DNA from: Pycnopodia helianthoides
Taxonomy: Eukaryota; Echinodermata; Asteroidea; Forcipulatida; Asteriidae
Direction: 5' to 3'
Length of the DNA stretch: 64,000 nt
NCBI GenBank assembly: GCA_032158295.1
Contig: CM063244.1
Coordinates: forward strand, 6,142,510-6,206,509
This document shows, in pieces, positions 51,000-61,899 of the stretch. Positions within the stretch are counted from its first letter, which is position 1. Each line of letters opens with the position of its first letter. The translations under genes were made by a program, and so were the position numbers. The notes beneath the pieces are model-generated. The model made no database searches. It was not told the origin of the DNA and saw only the letters and a program-made list of their open reading frames with translations.

Positions 51000-51480
51000 A
51001 TAATAATCATAATGAAAACTTATATAGCGCACAAATCCATAAAAGTGCTCATGGCGCTAAATACAAACAATAACATACAATTGTACAATAACCAAAATTG
51101 AAACGTAAGCCTAAGCCAAGAAGAAATCCAGAACATGTGGTAGAGAAATACAATACAATGCAATATCTATGAAAATATCGAAGGGTAAAAAAACAAAAAC
51201 AATCCATTTACTCAAATACTTGATTGAAAAGATGTGTCTTAAGGTTTTTTTAAAATTGGGTTAAAGAAACAGACGATTTTACTAGTGCTGGCAATTTGTT
51301 CCATAGGCTTGGGGCAGCCGTTATACTTTATTCAATGTTAATGAGTGAAAAGTAGAGTGTGGTGGTTTTCAAAGGAGTTAAAAAGACACCAAGATATATT
51401 GCTTGCTGATACCGTTCGGCTTATATCAGACGCGTGATTGTTTGAATTTATCCTGGAATTGTTAAAGGGTGACGATCCCA
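51000..51480. repeat. Unclassified dispersed repeat with TATATAGCGC head
   Basis: ATAATAATCATAATGAAAAC and TTATATAGCGCACAAATCC resemble the heads at 2470-2520 and 12703. The region continues with AAGATGTGTCTTAAGGTTTTT and GGCAATTTGTTCCATAGGCT. It is probably a decayed retroposon 3' end; its class is unknown. Confidence 0.4.
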
Positions 51481-51679
51481 TTTCATGGCGGTCTTTACCT
51501 TTGTGCAATTCACAGCCTGCTTATTTTTTCCTTGTGAAATGATCGAGAGGAATAATAAAGTTAATTTAATTCAGGCCAGATGTTTCACGGGGCAACAGAG
51601 GCAATTACTTCCCTGGTCATTGCCTTGGTGCCCCTTGAAAAGCTCCAATAGAATTTTACAATTTTTTACTGTGTAAGTG

Positions 51680-51860
51680 GCCAAATTGCTGCACTAGCTG
51701 TGTGAGCGAAGAATGCCTTAGTATCGTGAAGTATGCACATGCTCATGCAAAAATTCCCCGCTAACCTGTGACATACGCTTGTGCGGAATTCCCTGCTTCC
51801 ATAAGTGCTCATTCTTTGCTTACGGTAAGCAGAGCCATATGAAATTGGGCCCTGGGCACT
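51680..51860. repeat. GGGCCCAATTTCAT foldback MITE, truncated long variant
   Basis: The right end reads GCTTACGGTAAGCAGAGCCAT then ATGAAATTGGGCCCTG, and the interior GCGGAATTCCCTGCTTCC matches the long variant at 26538-26790. The left end is lost. Confidence 0.6.
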
Positions 51861-51899
51861 TCCTACCTTGAACCAGTGTTGGTTTATGTTTTCGTCAGC

Positions 51900-52784
51900 A
51901 ACATAGTCATCGTACATTCAGCTGGCAGGTAACACTAAAAAAAATGCATCAAGTGATCCCGCTGGCGACAGTCCAAATACTTAACTGGTAAAGATTGTAT
52001 CTGGCTGGTGAATTTTTTTTTTGGAGTTGGTTGTCTGGCGGATAATTGTGAGGAACACTTTAAAGGGTTAAACCCCGTTCTGGGGTCATTTCTCTGTACA
52101 AATTTGTTTGACTCATACACGTGTACGTCAAGTAAAGTACAGTCTGGAGAAGAATGGGGGACATCTTTGTCAATTAGATCAAAAGCAATATATGATGTAC
52201 GACTTAGAAGGCCTGGAACAGTTCTAAAGGGCAAGGTTAATTTTCAAAAGTAAAGGGCACATCCGTTGGGAAAATTAGATTGTGTCTGAGAACAGTATTG
52301 GGGTGCGAGGACAGTGGAGACGATGGCCTCCGATTATTTCTAGATTTACTCGCAGTGAAAGTACTTAAAAGTAGAAAATTTAAGAGCACCATACATGCAT
52401 GGGATGGTGTAGACTCTGAGAGGAGCTGGAGGAATTTGTCATTGTTTTCTTGTGACATTTGATAAATATACTCTGACCATCTTCTGGTAAAAGTAATTGT
52501 ACCTGAATGATATAAAGTCGTTTTATAGAGTCTGAACAGATTCCCAAACTTGCTTTTTGTTTGCCCAGTTTGGGTTATCATTTACTAGCAACATCAAATT
52601 TAAAACTATGTTTTATCCGGACCACATAAGATTATATTAAAGCGTATGGAAATCCATTATGCTGAATGGTGTCTTGCCCTGCCTTTTACCTTTGTGGAAC
52701 CCGGTTCAAATCCCACCTCGTACCCGAGCCTTGCATGTGGAGTTGGTTTTTTGACAGTTTTGTTAATGTATATTACAAAGGCTC
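51900..52784. other. Non-coding stretch
   Basis: Several open frames of 80-114 codons occur on both strands between 51935 and 52581, but none shows a recognisable domain or good splice context. Coding cannot be supported. Confidence 0.35.
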
Positions 52785-52965
52785 TTTTCGAAACCACGGC
52801 TTGGGCTTCGGCTTAGGCTTTGGCTTCGGCTTGGGCTCTGTACGCCTGGTTGAAGTCTCGAAGCCCCCCCCCCCCCCGGGAAGTCTTGTAAGGAAAGCGA
52901 ACGTTTTCTAAATAAGTTCAAACCCAAGCCCAAGCCCAAGCCTCGGTTTCGAAAAGGTCCATAGA
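52785..52965. mobile_element. Foldback with hexamer-repeat arms (GGCTTC/GGCTTG)
   Basis: The left arm CTTTTCGAAACCACGGCTTG followed by repeated GGCTTCGGCTTAGG is mirrored by AAGCCCAAGCCCAAGCC and TCGGTTTCGAAAAG on the right, around a centre with a 17-base C run. The outer TTTTCGAAACC/GGTTTCGAAAA ends are the true inverted ends. A related end is at 55430. Confidence 0.7.
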
Positions 52966-53225
52966 TAGTTTGAGGGATGCAAAATGAAGCTTGTGCCAAA
53001 GTGAAAGGATGTCTGGTCATTTTCCCTACGGTTACATACAGTTCATTGCACTTTTATGAGGATCCCTTGGTTTCATAATAACTAGTTCTTATATAGCGCA
53101 TTTCACAATGACGTATCAATGCGCTTTTCATAACAAGAAAGAAAAGAAAATTGATGGTCAGCTTTCCAATCGGTATGGCTTAAAATATTTCCGGTTACAA
53201 AAAGAGAAGACAAAAACTTTTCTTC

Positions 53226-53629
53226 TCCAAATTTACACTTGACCACAAGCCTGACACTTGTGATTTTTGCATCGGGCTAGTAAACTTATGATGCGACAAG
53301 TTTGGCAGTCTTGTGTTTTTTTTTTTTCAATTTTTAATAGTAATTCATCACAGTGCAATATCTTTAGAATAATTTTTTAAAAGGCGTTCAAATGTTCACT
53401 TTTTAAGTGTGATAAATATATTATAATTCTGTTGAGTATCAAAGTAAAATTTTCCATAAGAAAATAAGATTAATCTTCTCTTAATACTTGTTATTCTTAA
53501 AAAAATAATGTTTTCCTTATTTTGATTCTGGTTTTGTGAAAAAAATTCTGGTCCAGTAAAAAAAACTTGTGATACAAGCCCTGTGGTCTTGTGGATTGCC
53601 TCACCCCCCCCCCCAGATTGGAACCCTTA
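53226..53629. repeat. hAT-like MITE, copy 5
   Basis: It begins CCAAATTTACACTTGACCAC, passes through TTCTGGTTTTGTGAAAAAA and TCTGGTCCAGTAAAAAAAAC, and ends TGTGGTCTTGTGGATTGCC before a C-run and GATTGGAACCCTT. The terminal repeats are eroded. Confidence 0.55.
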
Positions 53630-54854
53630 ATGCTCTACCATCCCTTGAAATACCTGAAACCTTGTCCTTTTACACAATTTTGACCAATATTTTCTCCGTT
53701 GTACCTCTAAATTGTAAGGTGACTTTTTAACCTTTGGTGTTCTCTCTATAGCCTTTGATAAATACCATTTTGGTCACATACCTCACCTTTGCTTCTGTTA
53801 ATTTGAAAGCCATCTGTTTAGATTTATTTTACTGCCACCAGTGCTCAATAATTTCCCCAAGTTCTTCTCATAGAGGATTGTTGTTTCAGGCCTGATACTT
53901 CATGAGAGAGGTTTTCGCAAGCGTACAGATAAAGGTAGAGAATGAGATTCGATAAACAAATCCGTTCAGGTTGGATGCGCGTTTCATTTTGTTTCGCGAT
54001 CATAGAGGTGTGCGTCAGGTCTAGGCCAAAGTATACATGCATGTTGGCATAGGATTTTGCAGGCAAAACAAATCTAAAATTATGTTGTATATGTTCTTGT
54101 TATGATAGAGAATTTGATTGAATAGTATTTTTTGTTTAATTGTTCGTTTTCGGACCCACACAACCATGGCAAAACAGAGACCCTGCTTACACTATATTTT
54201 TCTCTCTTGTTTATTTTTTATATTTTTTTAGCTTTCAAATGACTAACATATTTCTACCGGGATAAAAATGTTGCAGAGAGTAAATTTTTCAGTGCCCATA
54301 TGATATTCTTTACTTGCAGGTTTGAGGTTTTCAAAGATTCAAGGATATACCTTCCGGTTTAATGAGGATATCCTCATGGAAACAAATCAATCCAAAGTAC
54401 ACATTATTTGTCCGAAAACAAACTTCCACTTCTCTGTGTGGCACGCACATCCCCTCAATACCTCTAAGGTGTTGGAAGTGTTGGGGGGGGGATGGGGCTG
54501 CTGTATTGTAACAGAAATAAAAGCTTCTGTTAATGTTAGTGTTAGGACAAAATGGCGTTTAGGCGTGAAATGTTAAGAAAACAGGATGAGACCATTTTGT
54601 TTAATGCAAAAATAAGTCGACATAGGGAAACTAGTAAGGGCTAGCATGTGATTCTTTCAGCGGATTGGCTGATTTCCTCTTTTTCCCCGTCTGTTTTACA
54701 GCCATAGAAAATTTAAAAACACCGTACAAAGTTGATGCTTGCACACAGTTTCTTGTTTTTCACCATTATAAAAATGGATATCTGTGGACTGCGGAGAAGA
54801 AGTCACTTTGTGGAAATAGACTTTTGATACTAAATCACAATATACAAAAATATA

Positions 54855-55230
54855 CAATATTGGATGCATGTGAGTGCATTGTCGCAGAATAAAATCACTA
54901 GGTGAAATCTGGACTATTCCATTTCACGAGGCGAATGGGAAAGACAGATTTCACGAAGTGATTTTATTCTGAAAATTGCACGAACGAAATGCATTCAATA
55001 TTTGATTTATATAACAGTACACACGCATAGATCCTTGTCATTTGAATGTTTTTCACAGCAGACACAAAATAGACATGACCTTGTTTCGTTGTGACAAACG
55101 GGCGGGTATATAACCGCTGCATAACATTTTGGAGCGTCACGCGTCGTCGCGACAGTAACTACATGGCAAACTGAGGTATGACACGTGACGCTTGTTTCAC
55201 CAATCAAATGACAAGGATCTACGTGTGTGG
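54855..55230. repeat. Palindromic MITE cluster, related to 18620-18830
   Basis: TGCATTGTCGCAGAATAAAAT and ATTTTATTCTGAAAATTGCAC form the inner inverted pair, with GATTTCACGAAGTG inside. ATAGATCCTTGTCATTTGA at 55028 and TCAAATGACAAGGATCTACG at 55204 form an outer pair around ACGCGTCGTCGCGACAG. Confidence 0.6.
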
Positions 55231-55239
55231 TATGTCAAA

Positions 55240-56075
55240 GTAATTAGTGGAGCCAGAACCCAAGGTTTGCTGACTGATAGTGTTTATGTTTCTCTTTTAA
55301 GAACGCTCAAGTTCACTTAAAATATTTGTTGGTTTTGCATTATAATACAATGGTGGCTTTCATTGTGCCTGCTGTGCTTTCAATGAAAGATTATTATCTG
55401 CTTCAAAGAACAGGGAGAACATAAGCCATTTTCGAAACCACAGCTGAGGCTTTCTGTTCGGGTTTAGGCACAGTCAGCCTTTGTGAAGGCCTATAAATCA
55501 GCGTTACCTTTAAGCAAGACATTTTTTGTGGTCCTCATGAGTTCTCTCTCATTGGAAGGGCTGCTTGGAAGACAGCCAAAAGTGGTTGCATTTGTTTTAA
55601 TAATATAACAATAAACAACTTCAAGGAAAAATATGCACAACTGATCATGAATAAGTTTTAAGAGGAAATCAAAATAACAATATTTATTGACAAACATTAA
55701 GGGCTGCCTTTCATAACAGAACAAAAGGGAACAGCATTTATTAGCAATTCATCATCTTTGTACTGCTTTAATGAGACATTTTGTTGAGGCCTGTGACAGT
55801 GTTAATATTTTCCCCATGGACAGTTTGGGCAAAGCTGTCACTTTGTAAAAAGAAACTATTAATAGTTGCCAGTTGACAGAAACCTGAGTACGTGTCTCTG
55901 GTTAACCACAAACAAGATAGGAATCTGAAACTGCATGTAGACTGGTTGTAAAGGATGGATGGGGGCTGACCATGATGCAAGTTTAAAGGCAGGGTATACC
56001 TTTGATGTTACTCCGTTAGTGTGGATTGCTATTGAGGTTGTTTATGTGCATTGTGCAGACTTTGTCTGTGTAAAC
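55240..56075. other. Non-coding stretch
   Basis: No exon or element is recognised apart from CATTTTCGAAACCACAGC at 55429, which resembles the end of the foldback at 52785-52965. Confidence 0.35.
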
Positions 56076-56192
56076 ATGAGCCCCTCTCACACGGGCAGCC
56101 ACGGGGATCACGGCCGGCCCTTTCACACTTGGATCGCTTTACCCCTGATCTACCACGGTAAAAGAGCATACCCCGTTGAATAGCCACCACCC

Positions 56193-56235
56193 CTGCTCCG
56201 GACTCCGTCCGGAGTCCGGAGCAGGGGTAAGCGGT
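56193..56235. repeat. Perfect 18 bp-arm palindrome
   Basis: ACCCCTGCTCCGGACTCC is followed by four bases and then its exact complement, GGAGTCCGGAGCAGGGGT. Flanking CCACGGGGATCACGG and CCCCTGGGGAATAA suggest that it is the centre of a larger foldback between about 56080 and 56275. Confidence 0.75.
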
Positions 56236-56784
56236 AAAACCCTGGGGTTTTCTTAATCCCCTGGGGAATAACTGCCAAAGGGAAACGAAAGCTTACTGGC
56301 GGACAGTGAAAAGTGCAAAAGATAAATGGCCGATAATAAATGCTCAATAAATTGTAGAAATTGCGTTTAGCTATTTCTGTTTGACAGATTAGTATTGAAG
56401 TATTTATAAGTTTTGTTGTTGTATTTTATAGAAATTAAATATCATCTGAAACACTTGTCATGAATCTGTAAGTACTCAAAGAAATGATCGGCAGGTTAAA
56501 TTTTGAATTAGTTTGGATGTGGTAAAAATGGTCTCACTGAGCGACAGCCAGTCGCGCTTTCTGTAAAGCTACAGCGAGGACCTCCCCTAGCCAAGAATCA
56601 AAGCAGGGTTTGAACTAGTGTGAAACGTAACCAGAACCCTTGGAATAGGATCCCAAAGAAAACGCGTGCGGGATATTGCTCCTGGGGCCTCCCCAGGGTT
56701 GTATTCAATGGGGATAAGAGATGCAATGTGAAAAGAGCTATGGAGTGGTGTAATCATATAACGAGGACCTTGCTAGACTATGGT

Positions 56785-56885
56785 GTAATCGTAGAGAAAG
56801 TTACCAGTACCTTGACAACTTTGTCTTAACCATAAGTACCATGCAAGTAGTTACCAGTACCTTGACAACTTTGTCTTAACCATAA
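56785..56885 (+). repeat. 50 bp tandem duplication
   Basis: GTTACCAGTACCTTGACAAC followed by TTTGTCTTAACCATAA and TACCATGCAAGT appears twice in direct succession, with one difference (AAGTACC/AACTACC). It is a recent two-copy duplication. Confidence 0.85.
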
Positions 56886-57784
56886 CTACCATGCAAGTGT
56901 GTGATTTGTCATGGTACCAATTGAGACTAGTTGGCTGGGCAGAGTAAAATACCCCAAGTCAAGGCTATGAGTATCCCTGAGAATATACATTGGATAATCT
57001 CAACACTCTGTTTCATGTGTTCAACAGCCTCATGGAATGTGAACCAGCTGCATTCCTTCAGTTAACATTCATGACATAGGGGTTGAATGGTATGTCAGGA
57101 TGAATTACATACAACTGATCAAACTTTAATGCTGCAGTTCACGCTGATACTTTAGGGAAGGTGGGAACAGCCATGTGTGTGTTTTCATTGTGTTAAACAG
57201 TTAAGTGCGAAAGCTGTATAATGGAGGCCTCGGTTTTAGATCTCACTCTGTCTTCAAACTTTCTTGACAGACGGAAACTGACCGTTAAGGAAATGTATAT
57301 GATTTGATTGCCTGCAGACAATTATATAAATTGTACCAGAATGTTTGTTTTCACTCACACACATCTCCCCAAAATAAACAGTATTAGAAATTTGAGAATG
57401 GTAGTGTAATGAATAAATAGGCTTAATAATAATATAACAAGAATGGAAAAGCAAGTTTGTTTTACTTGTTTCGCATCAAGTAAAATTTGGTCAACACATG
57501 CCCTTTACGAGGTCAAAAATACTAGTACCAGACTGGTGATGACGTTGTTTCACACAAGTAGAAAAGACAGACTGAAAAACCTCCCATGTGATAATACTCC
57601 CAAGGTTTTATTGTCTTAGAATTATTCTATAAATTGTTTCCGTGGCTCAAGTGGTGATGCAATTTATTGTACGATCCTCCATTTTTAATTTTCCTTAGGC
57701 TATACCATTATAAAGTATAGTTACCACCTCTAGGTTGTCGTCAAATGATTTTTGACTGGTTTTGCAGCTATTGTTTCCAAGTAC

Positions 57785-58110
57785 GTGTACTTCATTATTA
57801 TTATTTATTATTATATTTTTGGTAATGAAACCAAGGATGCCTCATAAGTGAACTTAATCCTGTACTCGCAAGCTGAGGAAACCTGTAAACTAGGGTGCTT
57901 GCTTATGTGAACCAGAAACACTGAAGTTAAAACCCTACTCTTCCACCTTAAGTGTTCTTGGTTCTTTCATGCGCTCTACCAATCCTAGTACAAGGGACCA
58001 AAGACTTTAATGTCCCATCCAAAGGACAAATCAGTTATGGTACAGTATCTTGCTCAAGGACACAAGTGCCATGACTGGGACTTCTATGCTAAATCAGAAA
58101 CATCAGAGAT
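57785..58110 (-). repeat. SINE, minus strand, diverged copy
   Basis: Relative to 11650-11880 it is inverted: GGTAATGAAACCAAGGATGCC, CTGAGGAAACCTGTAAACTAG, then CCAATCCTAGTACAAGGGACC and GTATCTTGCTCAAGGACACAAG. A (TTA)n tract at 57795 marks the tail side. Confidence 0.65.
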
Positions 58111-58672
58111 TTGACATTACAGTAATAGGTCCTGTTTTCACTTGTTCAAGTAATTTCATCTTTTTACAAGATAACCATCAAATGTGTTCAGTGGCCAGGA
58201 TGTGAATATGTGACAGCCCGCTGACACACGGCCAAATGTTACAATGTAACCATGGTAACCCCAAGTTACAAAAGCTCCTCCCTGAACACAAATGTAAACA
58301 AAACATGCATTTTGACCTGATTTTGTTTTTGTAAGATTCTGAAACTGCCGTATCCATGAAAGTCTTGTTTTGTTCAGGAAGTAGATCACAAAATGGGTTG
58401 AGCGAACATAGGAGAGATTCCACGTCAAAAATAGAGGAGAGTTTACAACTTGCAGTTCATGTCGGTGTTGCATTATTGCACATCAGTGAGCATGAGCAAG
58501 GCTAACGAACCTTACTGAATGTAACCCTTTGTTATTACCTTGTTTGATCAACTCCCGTGACAATTTTCATAAAGCCTGTAAGCAGACAATTTCTGCTTAC
58601 AGATCAGTCAGTAACATAGTTTCTATTTCACAACCATACCATTAGCAAAGCAAATAACCTGTTGTCTTGCCA

Positions 58673-58812
58673 GTAGGGCCCAATTTAAGGGCTCATCTTA
58701 CCGCCGAATTCTGTGCTTGTGATCACCATTATTTTCTTATGCAGAAATTGCTAATATGTTAGGCTCAGAAATCTGCTCCCCAGTAAGCAGCTAAATGAAT
58801 TTGGGCCCTGGG
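58673..58812. repeat. GGGCCCAATTTCAT-type foldback MITE, short copy
   Basis: It begins AGGGCCCAATTTAAGGGCTC and ends AGCTAAATGAATTTGGGCCCTG, with TTACCGCCGAATTCTGTGCTT inside as in the long variant. Confidence 0.65.
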
Positions 58813-59394
58813 CCTAATATCAGGATCCAATTTCAGAGCATGCTGGTCCAAAAAAAAAACACATATGCACACACAGGGTGCCAGACTAGACTGCACATTG
58901 GGTTGTGCTGCATTCGAACCAAAAATGGCGTTCAGCAACCACATGACCAAAGAAAACTGGTCCCTCCATGTCCAACTCTCTCAAACACAGCTCTAGGCAA
59001 ACCTCTGTCATGATAACCCCCCCCCCCCACCGATCCCTCTGGCCTTCTGATGACAGGGCCTCTTAAATTCTTCTCAAGCTCCCTTCCTCCACCCCCCTCC
59101 CCTACACCCCATCACCCTCTTACCACCTGGCTCTATCACAGCCTATCTTCACATCATCATACTATCACTTCCTAAATGTATACTTGGATGACCTCCAAGT
59201 GCCCCCAACAGATAAACAATTTCCTGCCTCACTATTAACAATCGCTCCAGGGGCGTCTATAATAAATCACTTCAGCAGGTACTAAACACAAAATGAATTG
59301 TATGATTATTTCAAAAGAGAGAACATTTTTAAGGCCCCCCCCCCAACTCCACCCCTCCTCAAAAAAGAACAAGAAAACTAACAAAACAGGAAGA

Positions 59395-59435
59395 CTGCCA
59401 ACAAAGGTCTAGATAGCTCAGCTGGTGGAGCACAA
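59395..59435 (+). repeat. tRNA-like SINE head fragment
   Basis: GCCAACAAAGGTCTAGATAG and CTCAGCTGGTGGAGC match the A-box half of the SINEs at 8675 and 44770. The sequence then departs from the family. Confidence 0.55.
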
Positions 59436-59690
59436 TCTATCACTTAATTTTAAAGAAACCAAACTGATTGAAAACTTCTCACAAAATTGTTTGGAAGATA
59501 AGATTGGAATGCCTGACCCAGTAATGAGCAATTGTTATATTGGCCGACAGCCCTCAGTTCTCCTGAACCCTTCAATTCGGCAAAGAGGATAGAAGGATTT
59601 TGGATGGTTAGGGATTTAATAAATAAGTTTGGATGTGCAACCTTCGCTCTTGTCGAATGTTTATGAACATGAAATGTAAGATTTTGCATT

Positions 59691-60075
59691 TCTCCTGAAA
59701 GGTAGGGTCATAGATTGGTTTTTTGTAAACGTACTGCTGATTTATAGACAATATTATAAAGTACGATACAATAAAAGTCACATGTGAAAGTTTCAGCTGA
59801 ATACAGTGTCTACTTGCTGAGAAAACAGCAAAAAAACAAAACAAATTACGGTATTTTCACTAGACATCGAATACAGCATTTGCGAATGAACACCAAACCT
59901 CAGAAATTGAGAAACGATTTACACTTAAATTTTCTTCTCAGATTCAAAAGTTTTTGGGTGAAAAAATATCCGAATCATATGACTTCAATGGGAACTTTTT
60001 CTTAAAATAGTTTATACTATCAACAGCTGCATTCATTTTTGGAGTATTTACCAATTTATGACTTAAACTGCTGTA
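59691..60075 (-). repeat. TTAA-type MITE, family C, copy 3 (inverted)
   Basis: It begins GAAAGGTAGGGTCATAGATTG, then GTGAAAGTTTCAGCTGAATA and TGTCTACTTGCTGAGAAAAC, the complement of the interior of 32304-32750. The right end is eroded near TTTACCAATTTATGACTT. Confidence 0.7.
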
Positions 60076-60079
60076 AATA

Positions 60080-61010
60080 GTATACCCGTCACTGATCTTG
60101 TGTTATCCGTAAAAATTATGTACATTGCTTGGCGTGTATTTCTCATTTTTAAGGACTGCGGCACTATGCGTTTGCACAACGCATGACGGACACATGAATT
60201 TCTGGCCTGAAAGTGTTTCGGGCAAGAAATGGGGATCACTTACTAAATCGATCTAAGTACATCATTTTTAGGGCAAACTAGATCATGCCAAGGCTTTACC
60301 ATAATTTGGGGACTGTAAGCCGCCCGGGATCTCTGATTTTATTTTCAGATGTCAGTGTATAAGCCAGCCGGAATATAGGCCACGGTTACGGTGCGTAAAT
60401 TTTGGTACCAGATCACGCATCATTTTAGAATGACTTTCCAGGTCATGAATAGAAAACCTGATTGAGTTTATTATCTCTTGATAGTCTAGAATTACGCTAA
60501 AAATAGGGGTATCATTCATCAAGTTAACAATATGACTTCAACAAAGTTGTATCAGGTTTTACTTCTGCCTCCGGAAAGATTTATGTTGAGCTCTCGAGCT
60601 GACATGAACTCCTCAATGCTTAGGTCGTTCTATCAATGCCACGTGTAAATGTCGGTATTGAGTTGAAACGTCTCATTAGAGCGGCACCTATAGATGTGTG
60701 CCATTATAAGAACCAAGTAATATTATTAGGTTAAACCTTCCCTTACCCTGTAGACTGTTGTTTTAATGACTGATAATTATTGTCCTATCCATATGTTTTG
60801 AATGAGACTCCCAGCAAGATGTAAGTCTTACTTCATCCTTGAGAAAGGCATAAATGGGCTGCGCTGATGGAAAACAGAAGTGTAATTTGTATTCTTGTTT
60901 TGAGGCTGACTTAGGAAGTAGGATATGGTTAAAGAGGTCAAGAATTATGGGATTTGCGTTTACCATTGACCTCTTTAGATTCAGTAATGACCCTGTGGGT
61001 GTGCATGTAC
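60080..61010. other. Non-coding stretch
   Basis: No exon or repeat family is recognised in this interval. Confidence 0.35.
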
Positions 61011-61014
61011 ACAA

Positions 61015-61345
61015 GACGTGTCGTGGCCGAGCTCTGGTGTTGTCAGCAGCAGAGTGTGGGTTCGAATCCCGGTCTAGTGTGCCCTTGAGCAAGGTACTTA
61101 ACCATAATTGCTTTGTGAAAATGGGAAGGTAGCATTCTGCTCTACCAGCCAGGCTCCCAGTGGATGATACCCATGCCTGCATCCTTACGGACTCTGAAGG
61201 GAGTGACCCTGTTTTAGACCCAGGAGTAGGTGGCAACGTGCCCCTGGTGTCAGTTGATTTGGGTCAACAGCCCAAATCAGTTAAGTGTAGCCCTCACTTT
61301 GAAGTGGCTGTCCGGCCTTGTGATTAGGTGATATCTCATAAAAAC
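61015..61345 (+). repeat. SINE with tRNA-like head and GATATCTCATAAAA tail
   Basis: The head reads ACGTGTCGTGGCCGAGCTC with an intact B box, GGTTCGAATCC, then TTGAGCAAGGTACTTAACCAT. The body matches 9226-9497, ending GATATCTCATAAAAAC. The head belongs to the same tRNA type as 1561-1960 while the body differs, so two SINE families share a head. Confidence 0.7.
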
Positions 61346-61639
61346 AATTTTTTTGTAGAAGAGTAGACCCAGACTTGAGCAAGGAGAGTGAGGGGTGGGG
61401 TTTGCTAAGAGTTTCTAGTACTTTCCCATCCTTTGTCATTGTCTGATTTTCTTTGTTCTAATGTAAAGCGCTGTTGTACATAATAAGAGTGCTCCGTAAG
61501 TGCCTACAATTATCCTTACTCTTATTTTTTTAATAGACATTTTGAAAGTCGAACCACCAACCAATCAAAGACAAGTAACTCTACCTTACTCTTCTCTTTC
61601 TCATTTTTTCTCCAATGCCCGTCCAAAAATAGTGATATT

Positions 61640-61880
61640 AAAAAATAAACAAACAAATAAATAATATAAAAAATAAATAAATAAACGAAAACAAATAAAC
61701 AAACAAATAAATAAATAAACAAAAATAAAAGAATATATACTCAATTTTAAAAAGTCAATAAATAAAAGAAATATACTCAAATTTAAAAAGTCAATAAATA
61801 AATAAGTAAATAAATAAATAAGTAAACAAATAAATAAGTAAATGAATAAATAAACAAACAGATAAACAATTGAATCAATA
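61640..61880 (+). repeat. AT-rich microsatellite (AAATAAAC/AAATAAAT)
   Basis: Tracts of AAATAAAC, AAATAAAT and AAGTAAAT repeat for about 240 bp, interrupted by a duplicated TTTAAAAAGTCAATAAATAAA segment at 61746 and 61782. Confidence 0.9.
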
Positions 61881-61899
61881 ATACTAAGATAACATAAAA

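Noticed and set aside
52237..52581. 114-codon minus-strand frame
   Set aside because: There is no recognised family, no splice sites in phase, and the opposite strand is equally open.
60763..61236. 157-codon minus-strand frame
   Set aside because: Most of it overlaps the SINE at 61015-61345, and the rest has no similarity to any family I recognise.
61522..61722. Minus-strand frame rich in Phe, Tyr and Leu that looks like a membrane protein
   Set aside because: It is the antisense of the AAATAAAC microsatellite.
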